Source: Bifidobacterium anseris
GTDB taxonomy: Bacteria > Actinomycetota > Actinomycetes > Actinomycetales > Bifidobacteriaceae
Assembly (NCBI RefSeq): GCF_002860345.1
Contig: NZ_NMYC01000003.1
Coordinates: forward strand, 62,001-126,000
DNA: 64,000 nucleotides
Reading direction: 5' to 3'
Shown here: piece by piece, positions 51,279 through 60,233 of the stretch
How positions within the stretch are numbered: the first letter of the stretch is position 1
How the letters are laid out: each line of letters starts with the position of its first letter
The notes under the pieces: model-generated
Database searches by the model: none
What the model saw: the letters and a program-made list of their open reading frames with translations, nothing else
What the model was told of the DNA's origin: nothing
Position numbers and translations under genes: made by a program

Positions 51279-54200
51279 ATGAAGTTCAACGGCAAGCGTA
51301 TGGACGGCGGATACGAGCGCGACACGCGCCGCAAGGAACGGCTGCAGTCCATTCTGCGCACCGGCAGGAGGCCGTGGCTCGTGCCGCTCGTGTGCCTGCT
51401 CGCCGTGCTCGCCGTCATCGTCGGCGCGTTCATCGTCAGCTCGGTCACCGAACGCCACCTCAAGCTCGACGACGGCACCGTGTGGGTGACGTCGCTCAAC
51501 GACGGCAAGGCGGCGCGCTTCAACGTGGCGTTGCAGGAGCCGGACGTGGCCGTCATGGCCAGCGGCGCGCAGTTCGACGTCGCGCAGGCGGGCGCCGTCA
51601 CGATGCTCGACGAGGACGCGTCGACGGCGTCAATCGACCAGGCGACGGTGTCGATGGCCGACACGACGCCGACGAAGAACGGCATCCGCACGTATGTGGG
51701 CGGCGACACCGTCGCGATGTTCGACACGCAGCGCGGCAGCGTCTGGATCGGCGACGCCTCGGACGTCAAATCGATCCGTCCCGTCGACAGCGACCCGACG
51801 ATGAAGCTCGGCGTCGGCGGCAAGATCGCCGTCACGCACGACGGCACCGTCTACGGCTACCGTCCACGCGACGCGAAGGTCCTCGCCGTCAATCCGGCAT
51901 CGTCGATGGAGCCGCGCGAGGTCACGCAGCTCGCCGACGGCGCGCAGTCCGCCGACTCGTTCACCGTCGTCGGCGACCATCCGGTCATCTCCTCCGGCGA
52001 CCGTCTCATCTGGGACAAGGACGGCAGCGCCGAATTCGAGGACGCCGGACCGTTGACGCTGCAGGCGCCGAGCGTCGACGGCGAGCAGGACGACTGGGTC
52101 GCCGCCGGCGCGCAAAGCGGCCTGGCGCTCGTCGACCTGTCGGCGAAGAACGGCGATCCGCTGCTGCTGAGCTCGGGCGCCAAAGGCGAGCCGGCGCAAC
52201 CGGTGTCCCTCGGCGGCTGCGTGCAGGGCGCGTGGGCGCAGCAGGCGCACAACGCGATCAAGGTGTGCTCGGCCGATTCGGACGCGCAGTTCACGACGCT
52301 CGAGGAGATCACGCCCACCTCGCAGCTCGTCTACCGCGTCAACCATCGCCGCGCCGTGCTCAACGACGTGCTCAACGGCAACCTGTGGAACCCGGACGTC
52401 GACACGAGCGTCATCAAGATCCAGTGGAAGAAAATCGAGACCAAGCAGGAAAGCCGCGAACAGAACAATGACGAATCGACGAACAGCAAACGCAACTTCG
52501 AGAAGCAGTGCTCGTCGCAATCGGGGCAGATCAAAGCCGCGGACGACGAGTTCGGCGCGCGCGTCGGCTCCCACCAGATCCTCGACGTGCTGCGCAACGA
52601 CGAGCAGACCGACTGCTCGGTGCTGCGCATCACGTCGGTGAGCGCGCCGAAGAACAGTTCGATCACCGTCTCGCCGATCTACGACGGCCGCTATCTGCAA
52701 CTCAACGCCGCCGACGCGTCGACCGGCACGGCGAGCTTCACCTATGAGATCAGCGACGGCCGCGACCAGACGAGCTCGGCGACCGTCACGCTCAAATTCG
52801 AATCCAACTCCAGCAACCATGCGCCGCGCCAGACGGAAACGCCCGAGCAGATCGACGTCGAGCAGGGCGCAAGCTACACCGGCAACGCGCTTGGCGGCTT
52901 CGTCGACGAGGACGGCGACCCGCTCACGCTCGTCGACGCGCACGTCGAGAACACCGAGGAGGCCACCGTCTCGACGCGCGCCGACGGCCAGCTCACGTTC
53001 AACGCCGGGTCGATGAATTCGGGACGCGCGACCGTCAAACTCACCGTCTCCGACGGCAAGGAGACGGCGACCGGCACGATGTACTTCGCCGTGCGCCCGG
53101 CGCATACGCTGCCGGCGAGCATCGACCCGGTCGTCAAGCGCACGACGCCGAACACGGCCACGCAGATCGACCTCAAGCCCTACGTGCACGGCACCTCCGT
53201 CGACCCCGTCAAGATCAGCGACGTCGAAGCCCCGGACAAGACGACCGCCTCGCCGCACCCCTCGGACATGGGATTCACGTTCACGGCGCAGCAGACCGGC
53301 ACCTATTACGTCTCCTACACGGCCACGCAGGGCACGATCCCCGCGACCGGCCTCGTACGCGTCGAAGTCGAGGCGCTGACGAAGGACGAGTCGCGCCCGG
53401 TCGCCGCGAACGACGTCGCGCTGCTCGGCGCAGACAACACGGCAATCGTCGAACCGCTGACGAACGACGTCGATCCGCTCGGCGGCGTCCTTTCGGTGAC
53501 CGACGTCCGCGCGCCGGCCGATTCGAGCATCAAGGCCGGCATCGTCTCGAACAAACGCGTCTACCTGACGGCGATGCAGCTGCCGACGGCTCCCGTCGAG
53601 ATCGAATACACGGTCGCGAACGCGGCCGGATCGTCAACCGGCACGATCGTGCTGCAGCCGCCGGCGCTGTCCGGCGCGAGCAGCGCGCCGAAAGCGAGCA
53701 ACGTCGACGTCTCTGTGCGCACCGGCGGCATCGTCTCCGTCGACGTGCCCGACCATGTGACCTATGCGGACGGCACGACGATCACACTGAGCAACAAGCT
53801 GCAGTACGACGCGAGCACGTTCAAGGGACTCGTGTTCGTCGCCTCCGACATCGTGCGCTACCAGGCGCCGGGCGAACCCGGCTCCTACCCGGTGACCTAC
53901 ACCGTCACCGACACGCTCGGCAACAGCGCTTCGGCGACGATCACGTTCAACGTCCATCGCGCCGACGCCGAGGCGAAGTCCGCCGCAAGCCCCAAGGACG
54001 TCGAGGCGCAGGTCGCCGCCGGTCAAAAGATCCGCATCCCAATCACGCTGCGCGGCATCGACAACGATGGCGACGACGTGCAGCTGCTCGGTCTGGGCAA
54101 CACGGTGCCGCAGCTCGGCCGCATCAGCGAAGTCAGCGCCGACTACCTCGTCTACGAAGCGTACGAGGATTCGTCGGGCACCGACGAGTTCAGCTACGCC

Positions 54201-57200
54201 GTCGAGGACTGGACCGGACGGCGCGCGCAGGCGAACGTGCGCGTCGGCATCTTCAAGAGCGGCGCGAACTCGAGCGTCTACGCGCGCGACGACACGGTGA
54301 CGCTGCGCCCGAACACGGCGACGACGGTGCCGGTGCTCCTCAACGACGTCGCGAGCGACGACAGCAAGCTCACCGTCGTCAAGGAACTCGAGGCGCAGGG
54401 CGTCGTCGACGCGAAGGTGACGAACGACATGGTCTCGTTCACGACGCCGTCGACGGCCGGCACCGGCTACATCGTCTACACGATCAAGAACAAGGCGGGC
54501 CTGACCGATCGCGCGACGCTCACCGTCAACGTCGACCCGAAGGCGCCGATCGAGCCGCCGACCGCCTATGACTACCACGTGCCGGCGATCGCGACGATCG
54601 ACAAACGTTCGGTCGACGTCGACGTCTCGAAGTTCATCGCGAACCCCTCCGGCTCGAGCGACGTGCTCGCCGTCGACGTCGACGAGTCGGCGCGCGACCA
54701 CGCGCACATCGCCTCCGGCAAGAAGACGACGATCTCGATCGAGCTGACCGACGAGGCGCGCGCCGTGCCGTACACGGTCACGAACACCGAGCATGACATC
54801 ACGTCGACGGCCTTCATCATGGTGCCCGCCTACGGCGTCTTCCCGCCGCAGCTGCGCCCGAAGGCGCCGCCGCTCAATGTCAACGCCGGATCGTCGATCA
54901 CGATCAACATCGCCGACTATGTGCGCGTCGGTGTCGGCAAGACGGCCGTCGTCGAGAAGGATTCGGTCAGCGCGACGAAGGCCGCGAACAACGATCTTTA
55001 CGTCAACGATCAGACGCTCAAGTTCACGGCGGCGAAGGACTACGGCGGCCCCGCGTCGATCACGTTCACGGTGACCGACGGCAAACGCGAAGGCAAAGGC
55101 AACGTCAAGATCGTCAATTCGTCGGTCATCACGCTGCCGATCACCGTCATCGGCCATGAGATGCCTGCGCCGACCTTCTCGTCGACGACCGTCGACGTCG
55201 TCGCCGGCGAAAGCCCGACGACGATCGATCTGCGCGCGCTGACGCACACAACCGAATCCGACGAGGACGCGAAGTTCAGGTATTCGGGCGGCACGACCTC
55301 CGGCGGCATCACGGCAAGCGTGGACGCCGACGGCAAGCTCACCGTGAGCGCGGAGACGACGGCGAAGCCGGGCGCGACCGCGTCGATCCCGATCACGATC
55401 GCCTACGGCAGCAACGGCGGCGTCGTGCAGGCGGGCCTCACGGCGCGCGTGACGGCGTCGACGCGACCGCTCGCGCGCGTCAATGGCACAACGACGCGCA
55501 TCAAGGCCGGCGAAACGAAGACCGTCGACGTGCTCGCCGACGCCTACAACCCGTTCCCCGATTCGCCGCTCAAGATCGTGTCCGCGGCCAGCGACGACGG
55601 CGGCAAGCTGTCCGTGTCGGTCGACGGTTCGCGCATCTCGGTGACGGCGGCGAAGGATATCGGCGCATCGTCGACGCGCGTCCTCGTGACGATCGGCGAC
55701 GCAACCGGCAGTGCCGACCGCCAGGTGACGGCCACCTACACGTTCTCGGTCGTGGACAGGCCGGACGCGCCGATCATTCACAACAAGGCCGAATCACAGG
55801 ACGGCGCCGTCATCGTGAGCTGGACACCGGGCAACGCGAACGGCAGCCCAATCACTGCATATGAAGTCAGCTGGAAGGACGGCAAGAAGCTGTGCGATCC
55901 CGGTTCCTCCTGCCTGATTTCCGGCCTGAAGAACGGTACTGAGTACACGTTCACCGTGCGTGCACAGAACGAAGTCGGTTGGTCCGAATCCTCCGACACC
56001 GCCAACGGCAAGCCGGACAAGACGCCTGATGCGCCACAGGATGTGCGAGTGATCGGCGGCTACCAGAAGCTGCATGTGTCCTGGAGCGCGCCAAAGGACA
56101 CGGCGAGCGCGCCAAAGAGCTATACGGTCACCGTCAATGGTACGCCACGCCCGTCTGAGGGCTTGAAAACCGAGTTGGATATCCCGCTTGACAACAGCGC
56201 AATCGGCGATGGCACGTTCTCGGTCACCGTGACGGCGACGAACGAGGTCGGCACGGGCACGCCTTCTGAGCCCAAGACCAATGCGGACAAGGTCTACGGC
56301 GATCCGGAAGCGCCAAGCGTAGTGGCGAAGCAGACCGCAGAAGACAAAATCGTCCTCACAGCCACCGTCAACAACACGCGCAATGCCGGCTGCTCGACGA
56401 TTACGTTCGGATCTTATGGATCCGTAGATTGCTCCGGCAAAACCGTTGAGAAGCAAATCCACATTGAAGATGACAACATGTATTTCAAGGATTTCTCCGT
56501 GACGGCGACCATCAATCCAGAAAAGCCTGGAGCGAAGCCGAGCACATCCGCGCCGTCTGCACCGATTCCAATCACAGTGAACATCGGTGCCGTCACAATC
56601 ACCAAGCTTGAAGGCTCCGGCAAAGTCTGCACAGTGGCTTGGAAATCCACAGGCAGAGTCAAGGAAGTGAAGCTTGATTTCGGTTCTGCATCAGGCATGA
56701 AGGAACCTCGTGGTTCCGCCACAACGGACATCAATCCTTGGGATACATGTCCGCCAGCTGAGGTGACACCGTATTTCATGAATAAACCTGGCGATAAGAA
56801 GGACTCCAAGCACAACACCGAATACAAGTACAAAGTGAATCCACATATCGATCAAGGCAAGTTCTGGCTCGAATGGGACAGGACCGATCCCAACAAGATC
56901 CACGTCCATAACGACGGTGCCGTGGACGCCTACACGCAGGACTACACGTACGAACTGACCGTACCGGGCGCGCCGCAAGCCTATACGCAGAAGGACACGG
57001 TGGAAGTTCAGGCTAGCGACAGCACCCCCAAGGACGCACGTTGGAATCTTAAAGTGACGATGGCCGAAGACCAAAACTTCACAGCGTCCATCGACGGTCA
57101 GGTGCGCGGCATCCGCGCGACGAAGCCAGCTCCGACGCCGGATCCGTCGCCGTCGCCGAGCGAGCCGGAGCCTTCGCCGTCGCCTTCGGAAAGCGGCGAG

Positions 57201-57290
57201 GCCCAGCCGAGCGCCTTCCGTCAGCGTGCACTGCGGCCTTACGGGCAGCTCGTCGCCGTGCCGGGCAGCCGCTCGATGGTATTCCTGTAA
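51279..57290 (+). CDS. fn3: Giant membrane-anchored multidomain surface protein with FN3 pair
   Basis: A 2003-aa protein. A basic N-terminus and one membrane helix (about 28-50) suggest a type II anchor with the rest outside. Residues about 55-390 look like a beta-propeller-type domain. From about 400 to 1490 there are roughly a dozen tandem Ig/cadherin-like domains with recurring VxxxDxxVLxxN starts and FTYxxxDG-type ends. Two fibronectin type III domains occupy about 1495-1675, the first with a likely disulfide (LCDPGSSCL). A further C-terminal beta domain and a Pro/Ser stalk (about 1950-1975) follow; there is no LPXTG. RBS GAAGAGG precedes the ATG. In B. longum a two-FN3 fragment of the homologue is reported to bind TNF-alpha in vitro; whether that holds here is unknown. 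Confidence 0.9.
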   Translation: MKFNGKRMDGGYERDTRRKERLQSILRTGRRPWLVPLVCLLAVLAVIVGAFIVSSVTERHLKLDDGTVWVTSLNDGKAARFNVALQEPDVAVMASGAQFDVAQAGAVTMLDEDASTASIDQATVSMADTTPTKNGIRTYVGGDTVAMFDTQRGSVWIGDASDVKSIRPVDSDPTMKLGVGGKIAVTHDGTVYGYRPRDAKVLAVNPASSMEPREVTQLADGAQSADSFTVVGDHPVISSGDRLIWDKDGSAEFEDAGPLTLQAPSVDGEQDDWVAAGAQSGLALVDLSAKNGDPLLLSSGAKGEPAQPVSLGGCVQGAWAQQAHNAIKVCSADSDAQFTTLEEITPTSQLVYRVNHRRAVLNDVLNGNLWNPDVDTSVIKIQWKKIETKQESREQNNDESTNSKRNFEKQCSSQSGQIKAADDEFGARVGSHQILDVLRNDEQTDCSVLRITSVSAPKNSSITVSPIYDGRYLQLNAADASTGTASFTYEISDGRDQTSSATVTLKFESNSSNHAPRQTETPEQIDVEQGASYTGNALGGFVDEDGDPLTLVDAHVENTEEATVSTRADGQLTFNAGSMNSGRATVKLTVSDGKETATGTMYFAVRPAHTLPASIDPVVKRTTPNTATQIDLKPYVHGTSVDPVKISDVEAPDKTTASPHPSDMGFTFTAQQTGTYYVSYTATQGTIPATGLVRVEVEALTKDESRPVAANDVALLGADNTAIVEPLTNDVDPLGGVLSVTDVRAPADSSIKAGIVSNKRVYLTAMQLPTAPVEIEYTVANAAGSSTGTIVLQPPALSGASSAPKASNVDVSVRTGGIVSVDVPDHVTYADGTTITLSNKLQYDASTFKGLVFVASDIVRYQAPGEPGSYPVTYTVTDTLGNSASATITFNVHRADAEAKSAASPKDVEAQVAAGQKIRIPITLRGIDNDGDDVQLLGLGNTVPQLGRISEVSADYLVYEAYEDSSGTDEFSYAVEDWTGRRAQANVRVGIFKSGANSSVYARDDTVTLRPNTATTVPVLLNDVASDDSKLTVVKELEAQGVVDAKVTNDMVSFTTPSTAGTGYIVYTIKNKAGLTDRATLTVNVDPKAPIEPPTAYDYHVPAIATIDKRSVDVDVSKFIANPSGSSDVLAVDVDESARDHAHIASGKKTTISIELTDEARAVPYTVTNTEHDITSTAFIMVPAYGVFPPQLRPKAPPLNVNAGSSITINIADYVRVGVGKTAVVEKDSVSATKAANNDLYVNDQTLKFTAAKDYGGPASITFTVTDGKREGKGNVKIVNSSVITLPITVIGHEMPAPTFSSTTVDVVAGESPTTIDLRALTHTTESDEDAKFRYSGGTTSGGITASVDADGKLTVSAETTAKPGATASIPITIAYGSNGGVVQAGLTARVTASTRPLARVNGTTTRIKAGETKTVDVLADAYNPFPDSPLKIVSAASDDGGKLSVSVDGSRISVTAAKDIGASSTRVLVTIGDATGSADRQVTATYTFSVVDRPDAPIIHNKAESQDGAVIVSWTPGNANGSPITAYEVSWKDGKKLCDPGSSCLISGLKNGTEYTFTVRAQNEVGWSESSDTANGKPDKTPDAPQDVRVIGGYQKLHVSWSAPKDTASAPKSYTVTVNGTPRPSEGLKTELDIPLDNSAIGDGTFSVTVTATNEVGTGTPSEPKTNADKVYGDPEAPSVVAKQTAEDKIVLTATVNNTRNAGCSTITFGSYGSVDCSGKTVEKQIHIEDDNMYFKDFSVTATINPEKPGAKPSTSAPSAPIPITVNIGAVTITKLEGSGKVCTVAWKSTGRVKEVKLDFGSASGMKEPRGSATTDINPWDTCPPAEVTPYFMNKPGDKKDSKHNTEYKYKVNPHIDQGKFWLEWDRTDPNKIHVHNDGAVDAYTQDYTYELTVPGAPQAYTQKDTVEVQASDSTPKDARWNLKVTMAEDQNFTASIDGQVRGIRATKPAPTPDPSPSPSEPEPSPSPSESGEAQPSAFRQRALRPYGQLVAVPGSRSMVFL

Positions 57291-57381
57291 GCCACCGCGC
57301 GCAGTAACGAATCATCACCAAACAACTCATCCACACATCGAACTATCAACACAAGCCATCATCAACACAAGGAGTCAGCAG

Positions 57382-58911
57382 ATGACGAAGCCCAACGAGA
57401 CCCCGCACGGGAAGGACATCGACGAGGAGACGGTGCTCGCCGGCACCGATGAATCGGCGGTCGAGAACGCGGCCGCCGCGAGCGCGGACGAGACGGTGCT
57501 CGCCGGAACGTCGATGCCGAAGCCGTCGGTGCCGCATGTCGTCATGCCCGATCTGCCGACGCGCGAGATGTTCGAGCACACGCATACGACGACCGACACC
57601 GACCTCGACGACGAAGGCACGGTCCTCGCGACATCGACGACTGCGACATCGACGTCTTCTGCGACGTCCGCCACGCCGATGAGCGCCACCGAGACGATCG
57701 TCGCCGCGGCCGAGACGACGACGCCGGTGACCGCGCCGGTCGTCACGCCGCCAGTCGTCATGCCGCCCGCATCGGCGACCACGTCGATGCCGTCCACGCC
57801 AGCCGTCTCCGCTACTCCCTCCATCTCCACTACTCCCTCCGTCTCCGCACCCTCCGTCTCCGCGCCGGTCGTGCACTCCCCCGCCGGCATGACGGCGACC
57901 GTGCACAACGCGCTGCCGCCAATCGGCGCCGTCGCCGGCACCGGCGCGGCGAGCAACGACGAGATCACCGACTTCCGCCGCCACTTCTCGGCGATCGTCG
58001 ACAACGTCTCACAGGCCGTCGTCGGCAAGGAGACGCCGATCTGCCAATGCGTCACCGCGCTCGTCGCCGGCGGACACGTGCTGCTCGAGGACAATCCGGG
58101 CACCGGCAAGACGCAGCTGGCGCGTGCGCTCGCGAACTCGGTCAGTGTCTCGTTCAAGCGCATCCAGTTCACGCCGGACCTGCTGCCGTCGGATGTCGTC
58201 GGCGTCACGTTCTACGACCAGAAGACCGGCGAATTCAGCTTCCGCGAAGGCCCGATCTTCGCGTCGATCGTCCTCGCCGACGAAATCAACCGCGCCTCGC
58301 CGAAGACGCAGTCGGCGATGCTCGAGGTCATGGAGGAGCAGAAGGTGACCGTCGACGGCCACACGCATCCGGTGCCGCAGCCCTTCATCGTCATCGCGAC
58401 GCAGAACCCGATCGAGCAGCTCGGCACGTATAAACTGCCGGAAGCGCAGATGGACCGTTTCCTGATCAAGACGACGATCGGCTATCCGTCGACCGAATAC
58501 AGCCTCGACATCCTGCGCCAGGTGAACATCACCGACCGCGCCGGCGAACTCAAGGCCGTCGCGAGCGGCGACGACATCCTCGCGATGCGCACGATCGCGA
58601 ACAAGGTCAGGGTGGCCGACGCGATCCTCGAATACATCATGCGCATCGTCGAAAGCACCCGCCATGACGAAAGCATCGCCGTCGGCTCGTCGATGCGCGG
58701 CGCGCTCGCGCTCACACGCTGCGCGCGCGTCTGGGCAGCCGCCGACGGACGCGGCTACGTGATCCCTGACGACGTCAAGGCGCTCGCCGTGCCGGTGCTC
58801 GCCCACCGTATCCTGCTCACGTCGGACGCCGTGTTCGCGGCGAACACGCCAGAGGACGTGCTCACGCGTATCCTCGGCGAGATCCCCGCTCCGCAGCTCG
58901 ACGTGCACTGA
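57382..58911 (+). CDS. MoxR-type AAA+ ATPase with disordered N-terminal extension
   Basis: A 509-aa protein. Residues about 195-509 are a complete MoxR ATPase: Walker A DNPGTGKT (Lys243), Walker B LADEINR (Asp300, Glu301), sensor ATQNPIEQ and the lid domain. MoxR proteins act with DUF58/VWA partners as assembly chaperones. The first ~190 residues are Thr/Ser/Pro/Ala-rich and probably disordered. They contain repeated acidic-Thr-Val-Leu-Ala motifs at Thr17, Thr38 and Thr80, plus ETIVA at Thr105. AAGGAG lies seven nt before the ATG at 57382. The DUF58 gene follows 95 nt later. This is the AAA-ATPase gene of the PFNA-type cluster. Confidence 0.92.
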   Translation: MTKPNETPHGKDIDEETVLAGTDESAVENAAAASADETVLAGTSMPKPSVPHVVMPDLPTREMFEHTHTTTDTDLDDEGTVLATSTTATSTSSATSATPMSATETIVAAAETTTPVTAPVVTPPVVMPPASATTSMPSTPAVSATPSISTTPSVSAPSVSAPVVHSPAGMTATVHNALPPIGAVAGTGAASNDEITDFRRHFSAIVDNVSQAVVGKETPICQCVTALVAGGHVLLEDNPGTGKTQLARALANSVSVSFKRIQFTPDLLPSDVVGVTFYDQKTGEFSFREGPIFASIVLADEINRASPKTQSAMLEVMEEQKVTVDGHTHPVPQPFIVIATQNPIEQLGTYKLPEAQMDRFLIKTTIGYPSTEYSLDILRQVNITDRAGELKAVASGDDILAMRTIANKVRVADAILEYIMRIVESTRHDESIAVGSSMRGALALTRCARVWAAADGRGYVIPDDVKALAVPVLAHRILLTSDAVFAANTPEDVLTRILGEIPAPQLDVH

Positions 58912-59006
58912 GCATTGTGCACCGATGTGGATTGCGCGGTGGATGTTCGCCGCCGACAATCCACATCGCCGTCATCCCGTTCCCGTTACCTCGGAAGGTT
59001 CATCCC

Positions 59007-60233
59007 ATGACCGATTCGGCACTGCGCTCCAGGGCCCGCAAACGTGCGTTCATCCGCGGTTGGAGCCGTTTCACGCGCCGCGTGCGCCACTTCGTCACCG
59101 CCTACGTCTCCCCGCTCGGATGGACGGCGCTCGCGCTCGCCGTCACCGGCCTCGTGCTCTATCTCACGCTCGGCTACGCGGAGATGCTCGCGATGTGCCT
59201 CGTGCTCGTGACGATGCTGCTCGCCGCGCTCGTCCTGTCGATCGGCAACACGTCCTTCGACGCGACGATCGACGTCTCCGACCGCCGCGTCGGCGTCGGC
59301 GACGAGGTCGCCGTGCAGGTCGACGTCACGAATCCGGGCACGACGCCGACGGCGAGCGCGCGCGCCGACCTTCCGCTCGGCGCCGAGCACGAACGATTCC
59401 CGATCCCAATGCTCGCGGCGCACCAGTCGAAGCACACGACGGTCACGTTCCGTGCACTGTCGCGTTCGGTGCTCGCCGTCGGCCCGCTGACGATCCGCAA
59501 AGGCGACCCCTTCGGCCTGATGCGCCACGAGCATCAGCTCGCCGACCATTTCAACGTCTACATCCATCCGGACATCGTCATGCTCGACTCGCTGCACGCC
59601 GGCATCCCGCGAGACCTCGAAGGCAACCCGAGCGGCGATATCGTCGACGACGACCTCGACTTCTACGGCCTGCGCGAATACGAACCCGGCGACGACGTGC
59701 GCCACGTGCACTGGCTCAGCTCGGCGCGCACGAGCACACTGATGCTGCGCCAGTACGAGGCGACGCGCCGCACCGACACGTCGGTGACGCTCGACGTCAA
59801 CCCGGACGACTATCTGAGCAAGGACGAGTTCGAACTCGCCGTCAGCGTGCACGCGTCGATCGGCGTGCAGGCGCTGCTCGAGGACCGTCCGCTCTACACG
59901 CATGTGGCGCGCACGAACCTCAACCCGCGCAATCCGATGGAGCTGCTCGACGCGTGCAGCGCAATCGAACCCGACTTCCGAGACCGTCGCAACCTCGCGC
60001 AGGAGGCGCTCGCCGCGACGCCGGACGCGTCCTTCTACTGCTTCACCGTAGGACACGCGAAACCGCTTGACGACATCCGCCGCATGATGATGGCGCTGCC
60101 GCCGAACGCGACGTGCCTCGTGCTGCAAACGTCGCCGAACGAGCCGCGCACACTGCGCCGTTTCCCCGATTTCACGCTCGCGACCGTCAACACACTCGAC
60201 GACCTTCCGCAGATCATGGGGGCACTGAGATGA
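59007..60233 (+). CDS. DUF58 membrane protein
   Basis: A 408-aa protein. Two adjacent membrane helices lie at about residues 35-78, then a beta-rich domain (about 88-200). The DUF58 signature reads REYEPGDDVRHVHWLSSAR, followed by a VWA-like C-terminal fold (TSVTLDVNPDDYL). Partners of MoxR ATPases; exact role unknown but usually linked to envelope assembly. GGAAGG is eight nt before the ATG at 59007. The stop overlaps the next start (ATGA). Confidence 0.92.
   Translation: MTDSALRSRARKRAFIRGWSRFTRRVRHFVTAYVSPLGWTALALAVTGLVLYLTLGYAEMLAMCLVLVTMLLAALVLSIGNTSFDATIDVSDRRVGVGDEVAVQVDVTNPGTTPTASARADLPLGAEHERFPIPMLAAHQSKHTTVTFRALSRSVLAVGPLTIRKGDPFGLMRHEHQLADHFNVYIHPDIVMLDSLHAGIPRDLEGNPSGDIVDDDLDFYGLREYEPGDDVRHVHWLSSARTSTLMLRQYEATRRTDTSVTLDVNPDDYLSKDEFELAVSVHASIGVQALLEDRPLYTHVARTNLNPRNPMELLDACSAIEPDFRDRRNLAQEALAATPDASFYCFTVGHAKPLDDIRRMMMALPPNATCLVLQTSPNEPRTLRRFPDFTLATVNTLDDLPQIMGALR

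Noticed and set aside
53634-55781. 715-codon minus-strand frame opposite the FN3 gene
   Set aside because: Shadow of the repetitive Ig-like region; the plus frame gives coherent beta-domain sequence.
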